This document shows, piece by piece, positions 26,412 through 38,700 of a stretch of 64,000 nucleotides of DNA; positions within the stretch are counted from its first letter, which is position 1; the number at the start of each line of letters is the position of its first letter. Both the position numbers and the translations under genes were made by a program. The stretch is from Balanoglossus misakiensis (lineage: Eukaryota > Hemichordata): contig CM082578.2 of NCBI GenBank assembly GCA_040954595.2, forward strand, positions 12,090,001 through 12,154,000. The letters are read 5' to 3'. The notes under the pieces are model-generated. The model saw only the letters and a list, made by a program, of their open reading frames with translations, did no database searches and was not told the DNA's origin.

Positions 26412-26444
26412 AAGTTCATAAATTAGTGGAAAATCGTGGAAAAA
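26412..26444 (+). repeat. 33-bp direct repeat, copy 2
   Basis: Identical to 25068-25100. It lies immediately upstream of the second copy of the 150-bp block. Confidence 0.85.
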
Positions 26445-26451
26445 CATGTAA

Positions 26452-26602
26452 TTAGTAATTGTACATTTGCGGGTGTTTCTTTGCCCTATGTCCGGTCAAT
26501 AAGTCTGTGCCATGGAGCATGATGTTCGAACCCTGATGGAAGCCATAGTTGACCATCATGCTGGAAGTCACTAGACAAAGCACGCCTGTCAAACTTCCTG
26601 TT
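26452..26602 (+). repeat. About 150-bp duplicated block, copy 2
   Basis: Partner of 26081-26229, displaced by 371 bp in the same orientation. Confidence 0.85.
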
Positions 26603-29600
26603 AACTAGCCTAACTTTCGAAAAGTCAGATTTGCATATCTGGGCTCCTGTGAATTGGTTAGCAAACTCCAACACTAATCTGGTAACAGTTAATCCGGAAT
26701 GTTTATAACTGTACACACAATTCTTAAAATATGTTACTTTTGATAAATTTACACATGTTTACGAATGTGACCCGGTAAAACTGTTTTAATAAAAAAATAA
26801 TGCAAATTCTAATGGTTTGAAATATTGAAAAAAAGTAAAAATCACTCAAAATATGCAAAAAACCTACATCTCTACCTTAACAGTCTTTAACAGTTGGATA
26901 TCCTTGCCAGTGCCTACTGAATGCTAGGATTTTACAGTAAGCGAAATGCATACCGGTGCCGGAATAATCTTATTGCGTTTTTTATATAATGATTTTTTAT
27001 ACTTCCACGATACTGGCATCTACAAGTGTGTCAAACATTTAAACCTATACAATTTCCACTGTTACTCATGTAAGTCGTTGGCGTTTATACGCTCTACTGA
27101 GACTACTCAAAACAGCTGATTGACATCGTCGCATTGACATTGGGATTGGCATTGGGGATTTAGCCTGGGATAAGCTTAGCCGTTGACAGCTGCGGAGATT
27201 TCCCCCCTCATCTAAGTCCCAATAATCTCTAGCTCCAGTATTAAAATTGCAGGCATGGTGTATACTGAACCATATTTCAGCTACTCATCTCAAGATTTTC
27301 AAGTACAGCATTCCATTCTCATGCAGTTTTTTTCTCGTTTGCCTCGAGTGTGTCCCCTCCATCAATCTCGTAAGTGTCTATCACTTGGTTTCGCTTCTTC
27401 TCGGGTTAAGTGTAGGTCAGGTCATGTGGGGGACGGCGTCGTCCCAACTGGATATCTTCAAGAGATTCATTGTAGCTTTAAGTATACGGAAGGTGAAGTA
27501 GACGAAATAAATTAGCTCCCCGGAGAATAAGCCATTTACAGAAACTAGAAACCTTAATTTCTCCACACTTCAGCAGTAAACAAGCCCTAAATCCTAGTTT
27601 AATTTGCCTTGCTGTTATGTCTCAGGATTCATTCATTCATTCATTCATTGCAATTTACGAACTGCCTCTTAAAAATCGCTCGCGATTTTGTTTTACATGT
27701 TAAGGACATTTGAACGGGGGTCATTCCTAACCCTGACCAGTCGAATTGTTCTTCAAATTTCTAAGAATGTTATGATTTTAATGGACCCCATCAACTAGTT
27801 TCCTTTCCTAATATTTATTCATAATTGCTTGTCTTTAACACCACCTGGTGTATTGTCATGTTTACTTTTCCAACTAGCATCACAGTCATGTTTGTTCCCT
27901 AAATAGCCGAGATTATAATAAGTTGTTTTCCTTTCCCGACATGCTGTATTATTCATTCGGACATGCGCAGTCAGTCCTGATCGGAGATGCATGCTTTATT
28001 ACGCATGTGCACAACCTGCAATTTTTCAAGAGCACCTCTTTAATTTCCATGAATAAAAATAAACCCTCAGCTTTTATAGTCGACAATTAAAAAGGGATAC
28101 GTAGTCATTAAGTTCTGCCTGGTATTGATCAACCCGGCCCAATGAGTGGTCCTTGGGGAAACGACACTGACCTTGGCATACGCCAGCTCTGTCAAATCAA
28201 GCCTTAATACTCTGTTACATTTCATCGCCCGTTGTGGTGATTGTTGATAATTTCGGCGGAGATACGGAGTCGCCGACAAAACCCAATCGCGTGTAAAAAA
28301 TATCCCCCATAAGATTTGCAATCGCTTTGGTAAAACGCTCGGCCGTCTCTGGGATTAGCAAAATTGCGTCTGCTTCTAAGCTACCGAGCAAATCCACTAA
28401 AACGCGGCGCTTTTTAGTCCGGACTGATCGGAATATCTCAGAGAATAATTGGCCTCTTTCTGAATAATGGTGCTGCCGAAAACAGCCAGATATGATGCTA
28501 GGGTTCATGATTTAAAGGGTCGTAGCTTCGTTCGTTTTGTCAATATTATCACAAGGTCGAGATCATCGGCCAAAGTCGGCCCATTTTGGGAAAAGGAGGG
28601 ATCAACACACCTGAGTCGAGTGTCTTTTCCACTGAAGAGTTTGTTAACCATTCGAGATAATTTGCCTTGAGATCAAAGTTATCAGATGCACGGCGGTCTG
28701 ATATTTTCAATAAACAGTTCTCCAACGTACATGTAACCACCGCTGGTTTTTGTTGAAGTACCGGACATTCCTGAAATATCGCCGGTCGTTGGAGCTTAGT
28801 AGCGAGAATGCGAGAATCACTCCTGTCGCCGAAGCACAATATTTGCAAAATTTCGAGCCGAGTTGGTGATCGAATGGAACTAATGTTCCCCTTGAGGAGC
28901 GCATTACCGAGCATTTACGGGCACAGCAAAGTGCCTCGCCGAATGAGCTGCGCCGCGGTTATGCCGTCAATTCGTGGCTTACCACCTGTCCTCCGACCCA
29001 TAAACGGACTGCAGTGGCCCGTTCGCCGCCCGCTCCCCATGTTATATTAATCAAAATCGAACATAAGATGACATCACTTGATTTAATAGCGTCTGTTACA
29101 TCTTCTCCGCCGCGCCGAGGCGAGGGAGAGCGCATGAAGCACAGCGCCTGCGGGTAAATGTTACCTGTACGCTCGGCGCAGCTGCCAACGCGCCCGGGCC
29201 TTCATCAAAGTTACGATCTGAATGGGTCGTTGGAGAGTACGACATGACTGCCACATTAAAGATTACAACCGAACTCGCAAACTTCCGTTAACAATAATCT
29301 CCTTTTCCGTGTTTGCGAAAGAAAAATTGCTGAACAGGAAACGTTTACCAGAGTATATACAGCGAGTGTGTCCATCGGGTGTGTGTGTTTTTCTCTTATT
29401 TATTCGCGGAAAAAGTAATTGGTAATATTTTACCAAAAGAATACAATAACGAAAGTCACTGCTGAAATGATCAAAATCGAATGTGCAAACCATAGCTTTG
29501 TGCTCAAAACGCTTTGCTAGCCCCTAGCTGATACCACAAAGAAAGCAACGCAAGCCACGCACATCAAGTCCGTCGATTCAATGTTGACCGCCATTATGTC

Positions 29601-32600
29601 GGTCGCCAACCGTATCTCACATCGGCCCAATCACTTAATCACCATAGTGCTGCCAGATCAGTGACGTAATCTCATCGATACCGCGAAGTTTCATCACTTT
29701 CACCGCGCTCTCATGAAACGCGCTAATTTACATTATCGCTGGTTAGTTCCACGTGCTTGCGCAGGATTTACAGAAAATATTTTACCTGGAGTGATTTCAT
29801 GAGTGAACGATTACGTATACCGCACGTCACGTTATTACCATGGTTTGTATCGCTTCCCTCTGTTGTCACGGTGCCAGCAGTAAGTGGTATGTTGACTGCA
29901 GACAATTAACTTGCTGGCGATTTTTTTCCCTTCGAAACGACCGATTAAGTTGGCCGAGCATAATGATTTTAAACCCTTTAGAAGGATGTATATGCTTCTG
30001 TGCGTACCAATGCAAAGTCGAACTCTCACCCACCGTTTATTAGATCAGACGCCCAAATCAATTGATCTCAAAACGCTAAAGCTTTCCACGCTAATATTAG
30101 GCCATTGACTTGTATATTACGTACGCGTGTGTATACTAGTATACGCCACGTCAAAAACGGCGACCGGGCAAAAATCACAGCAGTCAGGTAGAATCAAAAC
30201 CGACTGCTAAAATTGCCCAATCGGACTTGTCACATTATTCCTCGGAACGTGCGAGAAGTGTTCACGACTCAATACCAGAGTCATCGGAGCAAAAACTGGG
30301 CCAGCCGATGAATTATTGCGGGCCTAAGCAGGATTGCCTCGCCTCGGTTCTTGTGCCCCTAAAATCAAAATCCCGCCTCCTTTGCACGGGCCGTCGGTTC
30401 GCATCGCAAGGAATGGGCGAATGTCAGCGATCTATTTATAAATGGGATCAAATTAAAGCGTTTTCAGCGAGAGTGGAGATACACAAAACTTATTTTAAGC
30501 TGATTCTCTCAGTGTATATACGTTTCCTCGCATTCGCGTAGAATGCTCTCTGACAGAAACTTGAATGCAGCCAGCCGAGCGAAATTGGATCATTGAGGAT
30601 TCGTCCGCTGCTTTTCTTCGCGTAGTTTGGACCTACTTAAAGTTGCAAATGATGAGAGCCATGGCAAGCGTGAATTCAGGGCACACATTCCCATGAGCCT
30701 TTGTGGGACTCGTAATAACTGGTGGCTTTTGATTTAGTACCTTACGATGGAGGGTTTATGGCGCGGATATTTATCGATTGTGTGGGCAATTAAGCAATGA
30801 TCCGTGCAAAGAAACTATTTCACTGAAAAAAAATGATTGTGGCGAGGGAAGTGGTTCGTGTTCGTTGTCACGCCAATTGTTAGGGGCTATATTTTAAACT
30901 TCGCCACCTGCATGTTTGCGGACCGTGACTGTACCATAAACTACTCAACTGCACATTCTTGAAACCTAAAGAACAGAAAACTATTAGGTAAACTAACGGT
31001 CCAAGAATGTTTGCGACTATAAAAATGGGGTTTGGTAATCCAGTAAGATCTTAAAGTCAGTGCCGCAAAATCACTCCGCAGAAAAGTACAGGTGTTGACA
31101 TCTTTTTTTTTTTTAAATGACCCACGATTGACGAAAGGGCATGCATCCTTTATCACCACACCACCGTAAATAAACTCTAAGTAATTGGCGTCTATTAGAA
31201 AAATTAAAATTTGAGAGCGAATTAATAAATAATAGCGTGTACAGATCAATATTTAACAGCTAATTTATTAAGTCAATGAAATTATTTACTAGAAATGATA
31301 ATGGAGAAAGGAAATGTATGATGAAGCATATATTTTCTTTAATAAATTCAAAATGAAATATTGATTACTTCTTGATAACTACAATTAATAAATGTGGAAG
31401 TACGATTGAGCGAATGGTTCCAATTAAAATAGTGATTAATTAAGGCACGTTTACATCAAATTTGTATTGATTTTTGGCCTTTCAAAATTATCATATAGCT
31501 AATTAGTACGATCATATTTTAATCTTTTAGGGTGATATTTCTGCTAAAAATGACACACATAATGAACTATGTGTGTATGCGTACGTAATTATGTGTGGGT
31601 GTGCGCAATGAACTCTGGGAACTATTTGATCCCTGTTGCGATGGCGCGGTCACTAAGCTGAAAAACAAGATGCCGCGTTGTATCCGTTAGATAGTTGTGG
31701 CCACCACCGGCATGGTGAGTCAGGGATGAACCTACCGAAACGGGGGAGAGCTCGCATATTTTCGAAAAAGTCAACGCCAGCACGGGAACGAACGAGAGAT
31801 GTTCCAGATTTCCTGCTCTTGGTCGAACTTTGGTGTCGCTCTTCGCGTAACTCGTCCTCCCTTGCAAGCATTGGAATAAGATGGATAACGCGCCAAAAAC
31901 CACTTACCAAATAAGTGTAAATTTTTGTAAGTGTAAATGTTCTCGCCGTGCTGTCAGCTCGCCTATATATTCCTAAAACGCGACGTTCACGTAAAAGTTA
32001 AATGTCGAGGATATACATATTTAAAACTGTCATATATAACCTAAAATAAATTCACTCGCGCCACTTCCTTTGCAATTTGTATAAAGCATTATGTGAGAAA
32101 TCTCATTGTATAATTCGGATGATCCACTCCGGCACACCTTTCAGATATTCCAGTCCCCGCCCCCTCCGTGTATTTATTATGAACGTCGCCTTGACGGCGC
32201 ATTTCAAGAAGTAATATCACAATTCCCAATGATTTTCACACGCATACACACACGGCGACGTCATCAGCGCAGTTGCTAAGGCAATATTAATGCCAGGTTG
32301 TATTTGAGAATCGATTAATAATGTAAAGTTCTTGTATGGCCCCGTAAATAACTTCTCATACTTCATTAAAATAATTGTAATTTCTGCAATAACACATGTC
32401 AGGGCTGCGCCAAATTCCCAGCCTTGTATATTCTTCCATTAGCGCGGACCTCCGACTTCACCCCACCAGTAAATCTACCCGCGCAACTTTCGCCCGTCAA
32501 ATGCAATTCGCCGTCGATTTCCCTTAAATAATATAGGTGGCACGGTTCAACAAATTACCGTGACTCTAGGGGGTCATACTGGTATATTTCCTCCCGATGA

Positions 32601-32690
32601 AAATCTCCCCAGCCCATTCCAATGGTGCGCCGATAAACCGAGCAGCAGCATCAGTATATCGCGTCGTCGCACGAGTCGTCAGCTGCAGAA
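26603..32690. other. Upstream flank of the receptor gene, no recognisable gene
   Basis: Short frames on both strands (121 residues or less, for example around 28.2-28.9 kb) show no family motif. The content is an (ATTC)n run at 27627-27649, a GC-rich patch near 29100-29210, the 14-bp palindrome GTATACTAGTATAC at 30131-30144, and a very AT-rich stretch at about 31190-31530 with repeated TTAATTAA/TAATTA-like words. The last two could be regulatory but nothing in the sequence proves it. Confidence 0.5.
27627..27649. repeat. (ATTC)n microsatellite
   Basis: Nearly six perfect ATTC units. Confidence 0.95.
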
Positions 32691-32764
32691 ATGGTGTCCT
32701 CCAATTATTACGGCGTCTTTACGATAGCTTTGCTGTCCGTGATGAATATCGAAGTTGACAGTCG
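32691..32764 (+). CDS. Receptor exon 1: signal peptide
   Basis: ATG lies in a good context (G at -3, G at +4). It opens 24 codons plus CG, followed by GTGAGT. Residues 8-18 are hydrophobic (GVFTIALLSVM), as in a signal peptide. The split Arg codon CG|A is completed exactly by the first base of the exon at 37684. A TCAGTA initiator-like word sits 38 bp upstream of the ATG at 32651, and no TATA box is evident. Confidence 0.82.
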
Positions 32765-35700
32765 GTGAGTAGACAAAAGTACTTGTCATCGCGTGGATTT
32801 TTTTTCTGCGGCAATCAAGTTTTTTTCCTCCGGAGGTAAAAACCGTCAACGTCTGTTCCGAGTTGCACATATATAACAGGACTGCGTGATACCCTTAGCT
32901 TGATTGTTTTTCTTAAAGCCATTTCACATAGGTGAACGGCAAATGTACAATTCTTGTGTTAGACTTCACGCCACCCAACTACATTTTCGTTTTATGATAG
33001 ACTGTCTCGCATTTACCGTAATTGGCTTATTTAGATACAACTCTCGTTTTGCCGAGATTTGTTTTGTATAATTAACAACTTTAATACGTCTTGCCTCATT
33101 CGGTGCAGTTGTGAGTGAAAAGCATCTATGAACCAACAATCGCACACATTAAATTAATCGCGAACTCCCTAATAGTGAATTGGCACGAAGGGTTTATTAC
33201 CGTTGACAAAAACACAATCAACAATCGCTTACGACAATAACGTTTTTTATACCGTTCTTTTTTATTTTACATATACGTCTGCTATATTCGTACTGCCATG
33301 CCTGTCTCTGGCCTTGCAAATTCCGTTTAGGGTGTCTAGCCCTCGATTTCTGCAATGTCATCGCTGATTAAGCACAGCAAACGACCGTTCTAGTTATCCA
33401 CTAACTCAAACCACACGCGGCCCGAATGCCTATACACCAGGTTACGCCAGTACTGTTGCCACACGTTTCCAAACAAACATGATTTCAATCAAGAGTGAAA
33501 ACAAAGCGTGAGTTGCGACGCGAGGCTTCGTCTTGGAAGGAAAATAAAATGTGTCATTCATAGCGGGGCGTGAATACGAGGCGGATAATTATCGTCGAAG
33601 AGAGCAGGTTGCACTCGTCCACCATAAACAGTGGGATAAATGAAGACTGTGTACGTAATACCCGAGTGTCTGAGAAGTATGTGTCAATACTTGCACATTG
33701 ATTTAGCACTCTTAAGTCCCACTCATTTCTTTTATTTTTCCCTCACCTCTATTTCCGCGCGGTAGTTTTTCGATCTCATCGATATCTGGCTTTTCGGTTT
33801 CTGACTACGTAAGTGGCGTTTCTCTGTTCACTGTTTGATGTGTGATGCAGGAGAACTCCGTGAGCATTGTTGTAAAAATAATTCTTTTGAATTTATTTTT
33901 AAGTTTGTTTTGCCCGGCATGCCGCCCTTGCCTGGAAGAACATTGCGCTTAGTACAGTTCGACGTCAACCTGACAAAAACACGCGGCATCTCAAGTTCAA
34001 ACTTAACCAACCTATATTTGATTGCGTCAATTTACACGCTGTAATTTTCTATTCGCCGGAAATAGGGCGAACAGTTCTCGGGGAAATTATCTAATTCGCT
34101 TATAATCGGATTTGTTTCGCCAAAGGGTATAGAACTGTAATAGGGACGCAAAAGCAGGACGATTATCGTTGTCGTGGGTAAAAGGCGAGACGGCTGGGCC
34201 AGTGCAGAAATTTCTCGGCATGAATTTTTTTTAGGTCAATTACTGCGAAAATTCAATTGCCTTCTTAAAGCAGCAGATGCAGCCGCGGGCATTTACTCTG
34301 TGCTATCGCCGCAATCCCCAAGTCTGCTTTAGCTCGCATGTTAGTTCGGTAATGAATATAGCTTAACGGTGGAGGCTAGTACTCGAGACGGTAATCGTTG
34401 ACATGGCAGAAGAGATCTCATTAAAACTTTATTATGTTGCGTACCTGGAGGAATACTTGAGAATCGAAGGAATCCGTGTTTCTTTCACAAGGATCAATTA
34501 GCATGTAATTGATGTGGACTTAAGGGGGAAAAAGTGGTACTCGTTGAAACAAAATCCCCATACGGTTGTAACCATGCGTTTATTTTTATCAAGTCCCATA
34601 ATGTGGACATCATGATAGGCTTTGTCGGTTTGACAAGCAGGGCCGTATTTAACAACAGGGTCAGTGTCGTGCGCCCAAATCTTGCAAGTTAGTACATATT
34701 TAATGATTAACATATGAGATTTAACTACTTCATGGCCTACTCAATCTGACCGCTCTCTTTGTCAACAGGAACTCAATATATATTATGTGTTATTTTATCA
34801 TCCAGAAGAGGATGTCTTCATATTTCTGTGTGTGTTCGCCAAATGGCAAAGTTATCAGATTTGCCAAAATTAGAACGAATTCCCGTGCGTCCAATCTCAT
34901 GTTATATAGCTTCGCCGTTTTTTTTATAAACCACTGAGAAATGACCAGGGGGAACGAACTTTAATAATACCTCCCTTAAAATGACATCGCTGAAATCTGA
35001 CGAACATTTTTATTCCTCCGTCTCAAAGCCACCCTCGAAGATAACGCGGGGAATCTTCGAAGGAAAGTGCGTCAACCAGATTAAACGTTAATGTGAAAGG
35101 ACCTAATACGTCGCAGTTTGCTCGATAAACTGACGTGGTACAGAAATAATAAACCCGCGCAAATGATGGAATCACCGTCCGCTGTCCACGCACGCAAGCA
35201 ACCCTACGCGTTTCTTTGTCGCCGGCCGACCCGGGGGATTTAACCCCCTCAGAACAGCCTTGTCTAATAGCGCTGGCAAGAATCGTCAAGTAATCTATCT
35301 CAAATTAAATATCTGGCAGCGGACAAAGCCAGGTATTTTCCCCCTTCCCCGACAAAAAGCAGTCGCCATGGTAACCACTGAAGCCATTGTTGCACAGAAG
35401 CGGCGAGCCTGAAGGGCTGCGTCGATGAGCTTTTCTGCGGAGAATTTCGACAAACGGGAAAAAACAGATTACCGAAAAAAAACCACGTGGAGGAAATGTT
35501 TTGAGCTGAGCACCTTCCAATTAAACAAGCTATCCCAGACAAGGTCACCAATGGAGCAGTCAAATTTCAAAATTTCAAAAGGGTGCCATCAATGTTTGAG
35601 CTGTCACAAACGATTCGGAGCAGGTCAATAACAGCTGCTGTGTGACGTGTTTAACGTTCTGCTAAACCCGGAATTCAAACACTCCAAGTCAAGAAAAAAA

Positions 35701-38700
35701 AGGATTTTAGATCTCTTTGTTGACGGCGATAAAAATTGTTCGATATTGGGGCATTTAAAATCCAATGCCATCTATGTAACTTCACAACATGGCCCTTTAC
35801 CTCAAAGTCGATAACGTTCTCATTGAAGTGGATTCACGACGACGAGAAACCATTCCACATGACGACGTTGTTTCGTGTGGGTTTTTTTTTTTATCTCTAA
35901 CACGTACACTGTTCACTTTAATTTAAAATAATAAGCATGAAAGGCTCTCAGCAAGGCCATTCCAAGTCATTTGTCCCTTCATTTAGTGCGAGCATCTCTA
36001 TTCAGCCAAACGCTTCTTTCTTTCTGTCTGTCTTTTACTCGGTATACCTGTCTGGTGTTCATTCGCGCATTCACGACTCGGTCGAGTTCACTATTGTCTT
36101 TGGGAACCGTAGAACAGCAGCGCTGATTGCCCCCGTTAACGATAATTTGATGGCCACGTCCACGAAAAGAAAGTAAGAGTAAATCACGAATGAATGGACA
36201 TTGGTGACATCAACCAGTGCAAATATGACTACAGGATAAACAAATTAATTAATGGTGTTTGCTCACGTGTGAGCGTCGGTAACAAGGGATGACCCATTAA
36301 GCATGTATAGACGGCGGCAGTTCATGTCATTCTGTCTGGAGAGTAATCTGATGGGCGTATACATTTATAACATATGCGTGTACTCATCCCTTGCGGACGA
36401 ATATAGCATGCAAGTCGTACTTGGTCGGACGGATCGACGCAAAGACTAGCCTGACCGCCGTGTGGATTTCGTGAAAATGCTGCGTCAGTTAGGGAGATGA
36501 TGAACTGCGGCATACGTGTTTAATGTTCCGAGTGGAGCGAGCGACAGCGTTAATTAATTTTAAACGCTAAGAGACTTTCCGTGTTCTCAGGAAAAGCGGA
36601 GTCTTGTAGGTTGTGTGGTTCCTCATGATCTCTAGAGGCAAGCTTTCTCTCATTAACCAGAAAACAAATGGGAACAGAACGAATCTGGGATGAAAACATC
36701 AACTGTAATTTTGGACGCAGTAGATCAATTTGACATTAAATCTGGCGTGATGTCGTTTACGAGTTTGATGGAGAAGAAACAAAACGTAGGAGCTCTCAAT
36801 TTAAGTGTCATTCTATGGGAAACTTCCGATGTGTTGTTATTCAGAAATCTCCATTTTCAACGTTGTGTTTTTCATGATATGTTATATTGATACACATTAT
36901 ACAACATGAGGTCTTTTTAGCGTGCATGTCAAAATGTCCTGATTCCGCGATTTTAGATAGACTTTCTTATTATATTAAATGGAATAATCCAACGTCTTAG
37001 TATTTTCTTCTCGTTTCCGTCTCCCCCCCCCTCCCTTGCGTGGAATCCATTTGTTTTAAAGAATATGCAAATCGAAGTGGGGTTCTCAGTTATCTCGCCG
37101 TTTTCTCTGACAGCGCGCGCACTAACTCCACACTCGTGTCACGTGGTAATCAATGATGTCTTTAAAAAGCACTGAGCGGCTGCATGCCAAGTGTCGCTTG
37201 TCGCCGAATCAGGAATCCGGGGGCACTTTCAGATCAACCGTTTTATTGTACATTAACAATGATTAATCACGAAATAGGGTGTGAGAGACGCTAATGCGGC
37301 TAAATGGAATCCTGTTAATGAATTTCGAGGTTACAGAAATTGCGTTTTGAGCAATTTCATGTAATATTTCTACTGAATATGTGAACAGATTCCGAAAATT
37401 AAAATTTCAAGACGCGTGCGCAGTACATTTTGCGGCCAGACATTTCTGGTTTCGCAAAATAACAATATTGCGTGCATCAGTTAGTTGTTGTTATTGTTGT
37501 TGTTGTGTTGGTGGTGGTGTTGCTGTTGGTGGTGGTGTAAATAATAATATTTGACATATATATTTCAATTTGTCTTTGGTGTCTGTATGAAAAATAACGG
37601 TTGACCATAAAATGACACGGATTATCAAGGCTCTAACTCTGTCTGCACGACTGACAGACCTGTCATTTACCGTGTTCTTACAGATATGGTGAATCGTTAT
37701 ATTCCTCAATGCGACAGGAAGACTATGACAAAGATCTGAGGCCTAATCACCAAGGTATGTTCACATTTCATTTCTTCGTAAAACTGCGTCATATTTACGA
37801 TGGGAGGCGGGGCTTCCAAGAAAGTTATGATTGCCCTTATACTAGTATAGGAAAGAAGATTTGTTATAACGCCATCTTGGAAATCGCACAGGATTGTGGG
37901 ATATATAACCCCATTGTAACCGCAGTGTTGGGGAACAAACTTTCTTTTGATCTTCCAGAACTGCGGTTACAAATTGAAATATATATCTCACAACACCATG
38001 CGATTTCCAAGATGGCGTAATGAAAAACCTTCCCTATACAATTTTAGGGTGATGTATTTCATTTTGAGTATTATTTTAGTATATGTAAAAAGCTTATGCC
38101 ATAATACTGGCAATATACATTGCGGCCGCACTATGACACTTGCCACACAGTTTCCGTGATCGTATATCGTTCCAAATTCTATGCACTCGGCCTGTCAGAT
38201 TTGCTGTCAGTAAGTGGGCTTGTGGCTGTCATAGGTAACAAATGAGTTTTATTACGTGTTGACTTAAGCGTAATCAAAAAAGGAGATACAAGGGGATTGC
38301 GATCCCCCGGGGGAACCTTGTAATCTAGTTGTCACTGTACGATCGTTGTGATTCAACCACCTTGTTGTCGTTGCAAGTAAATTCCTGTGCAAAATAGGGA
38401 GAGTGTAGCACTGGGAGCTGTGCTTTAAATTCATGGCACTTTATACCTGTGGAATCCGAATAATTACATGTACACAGTGCCCTATGTTCGCAGCGTCACC
38501 ATATGATTGAAGCGACAGTTGTTTGCTATAGTTTCCTCAGCCAATATCAACTTAAGCAACAACCACAACAACAGTCAGATTACTACGTTTCTTGTAGCAT
38601 GTAACCTATCATAGTGACAGAAAACGGAAGAGGGCGAGAGTGAGACAGGGACTTAATGGGACACGCGAGAAAATGTGTATCCGATAGTGTGGGCTGACAT

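Noticed and set aside
28215-28914. Minus-strand open frames of 97 and 121 codons
   Set aside because: No family motif, no splice-compatible partner and competing frames on the other strand. They were left as unannotated flank.
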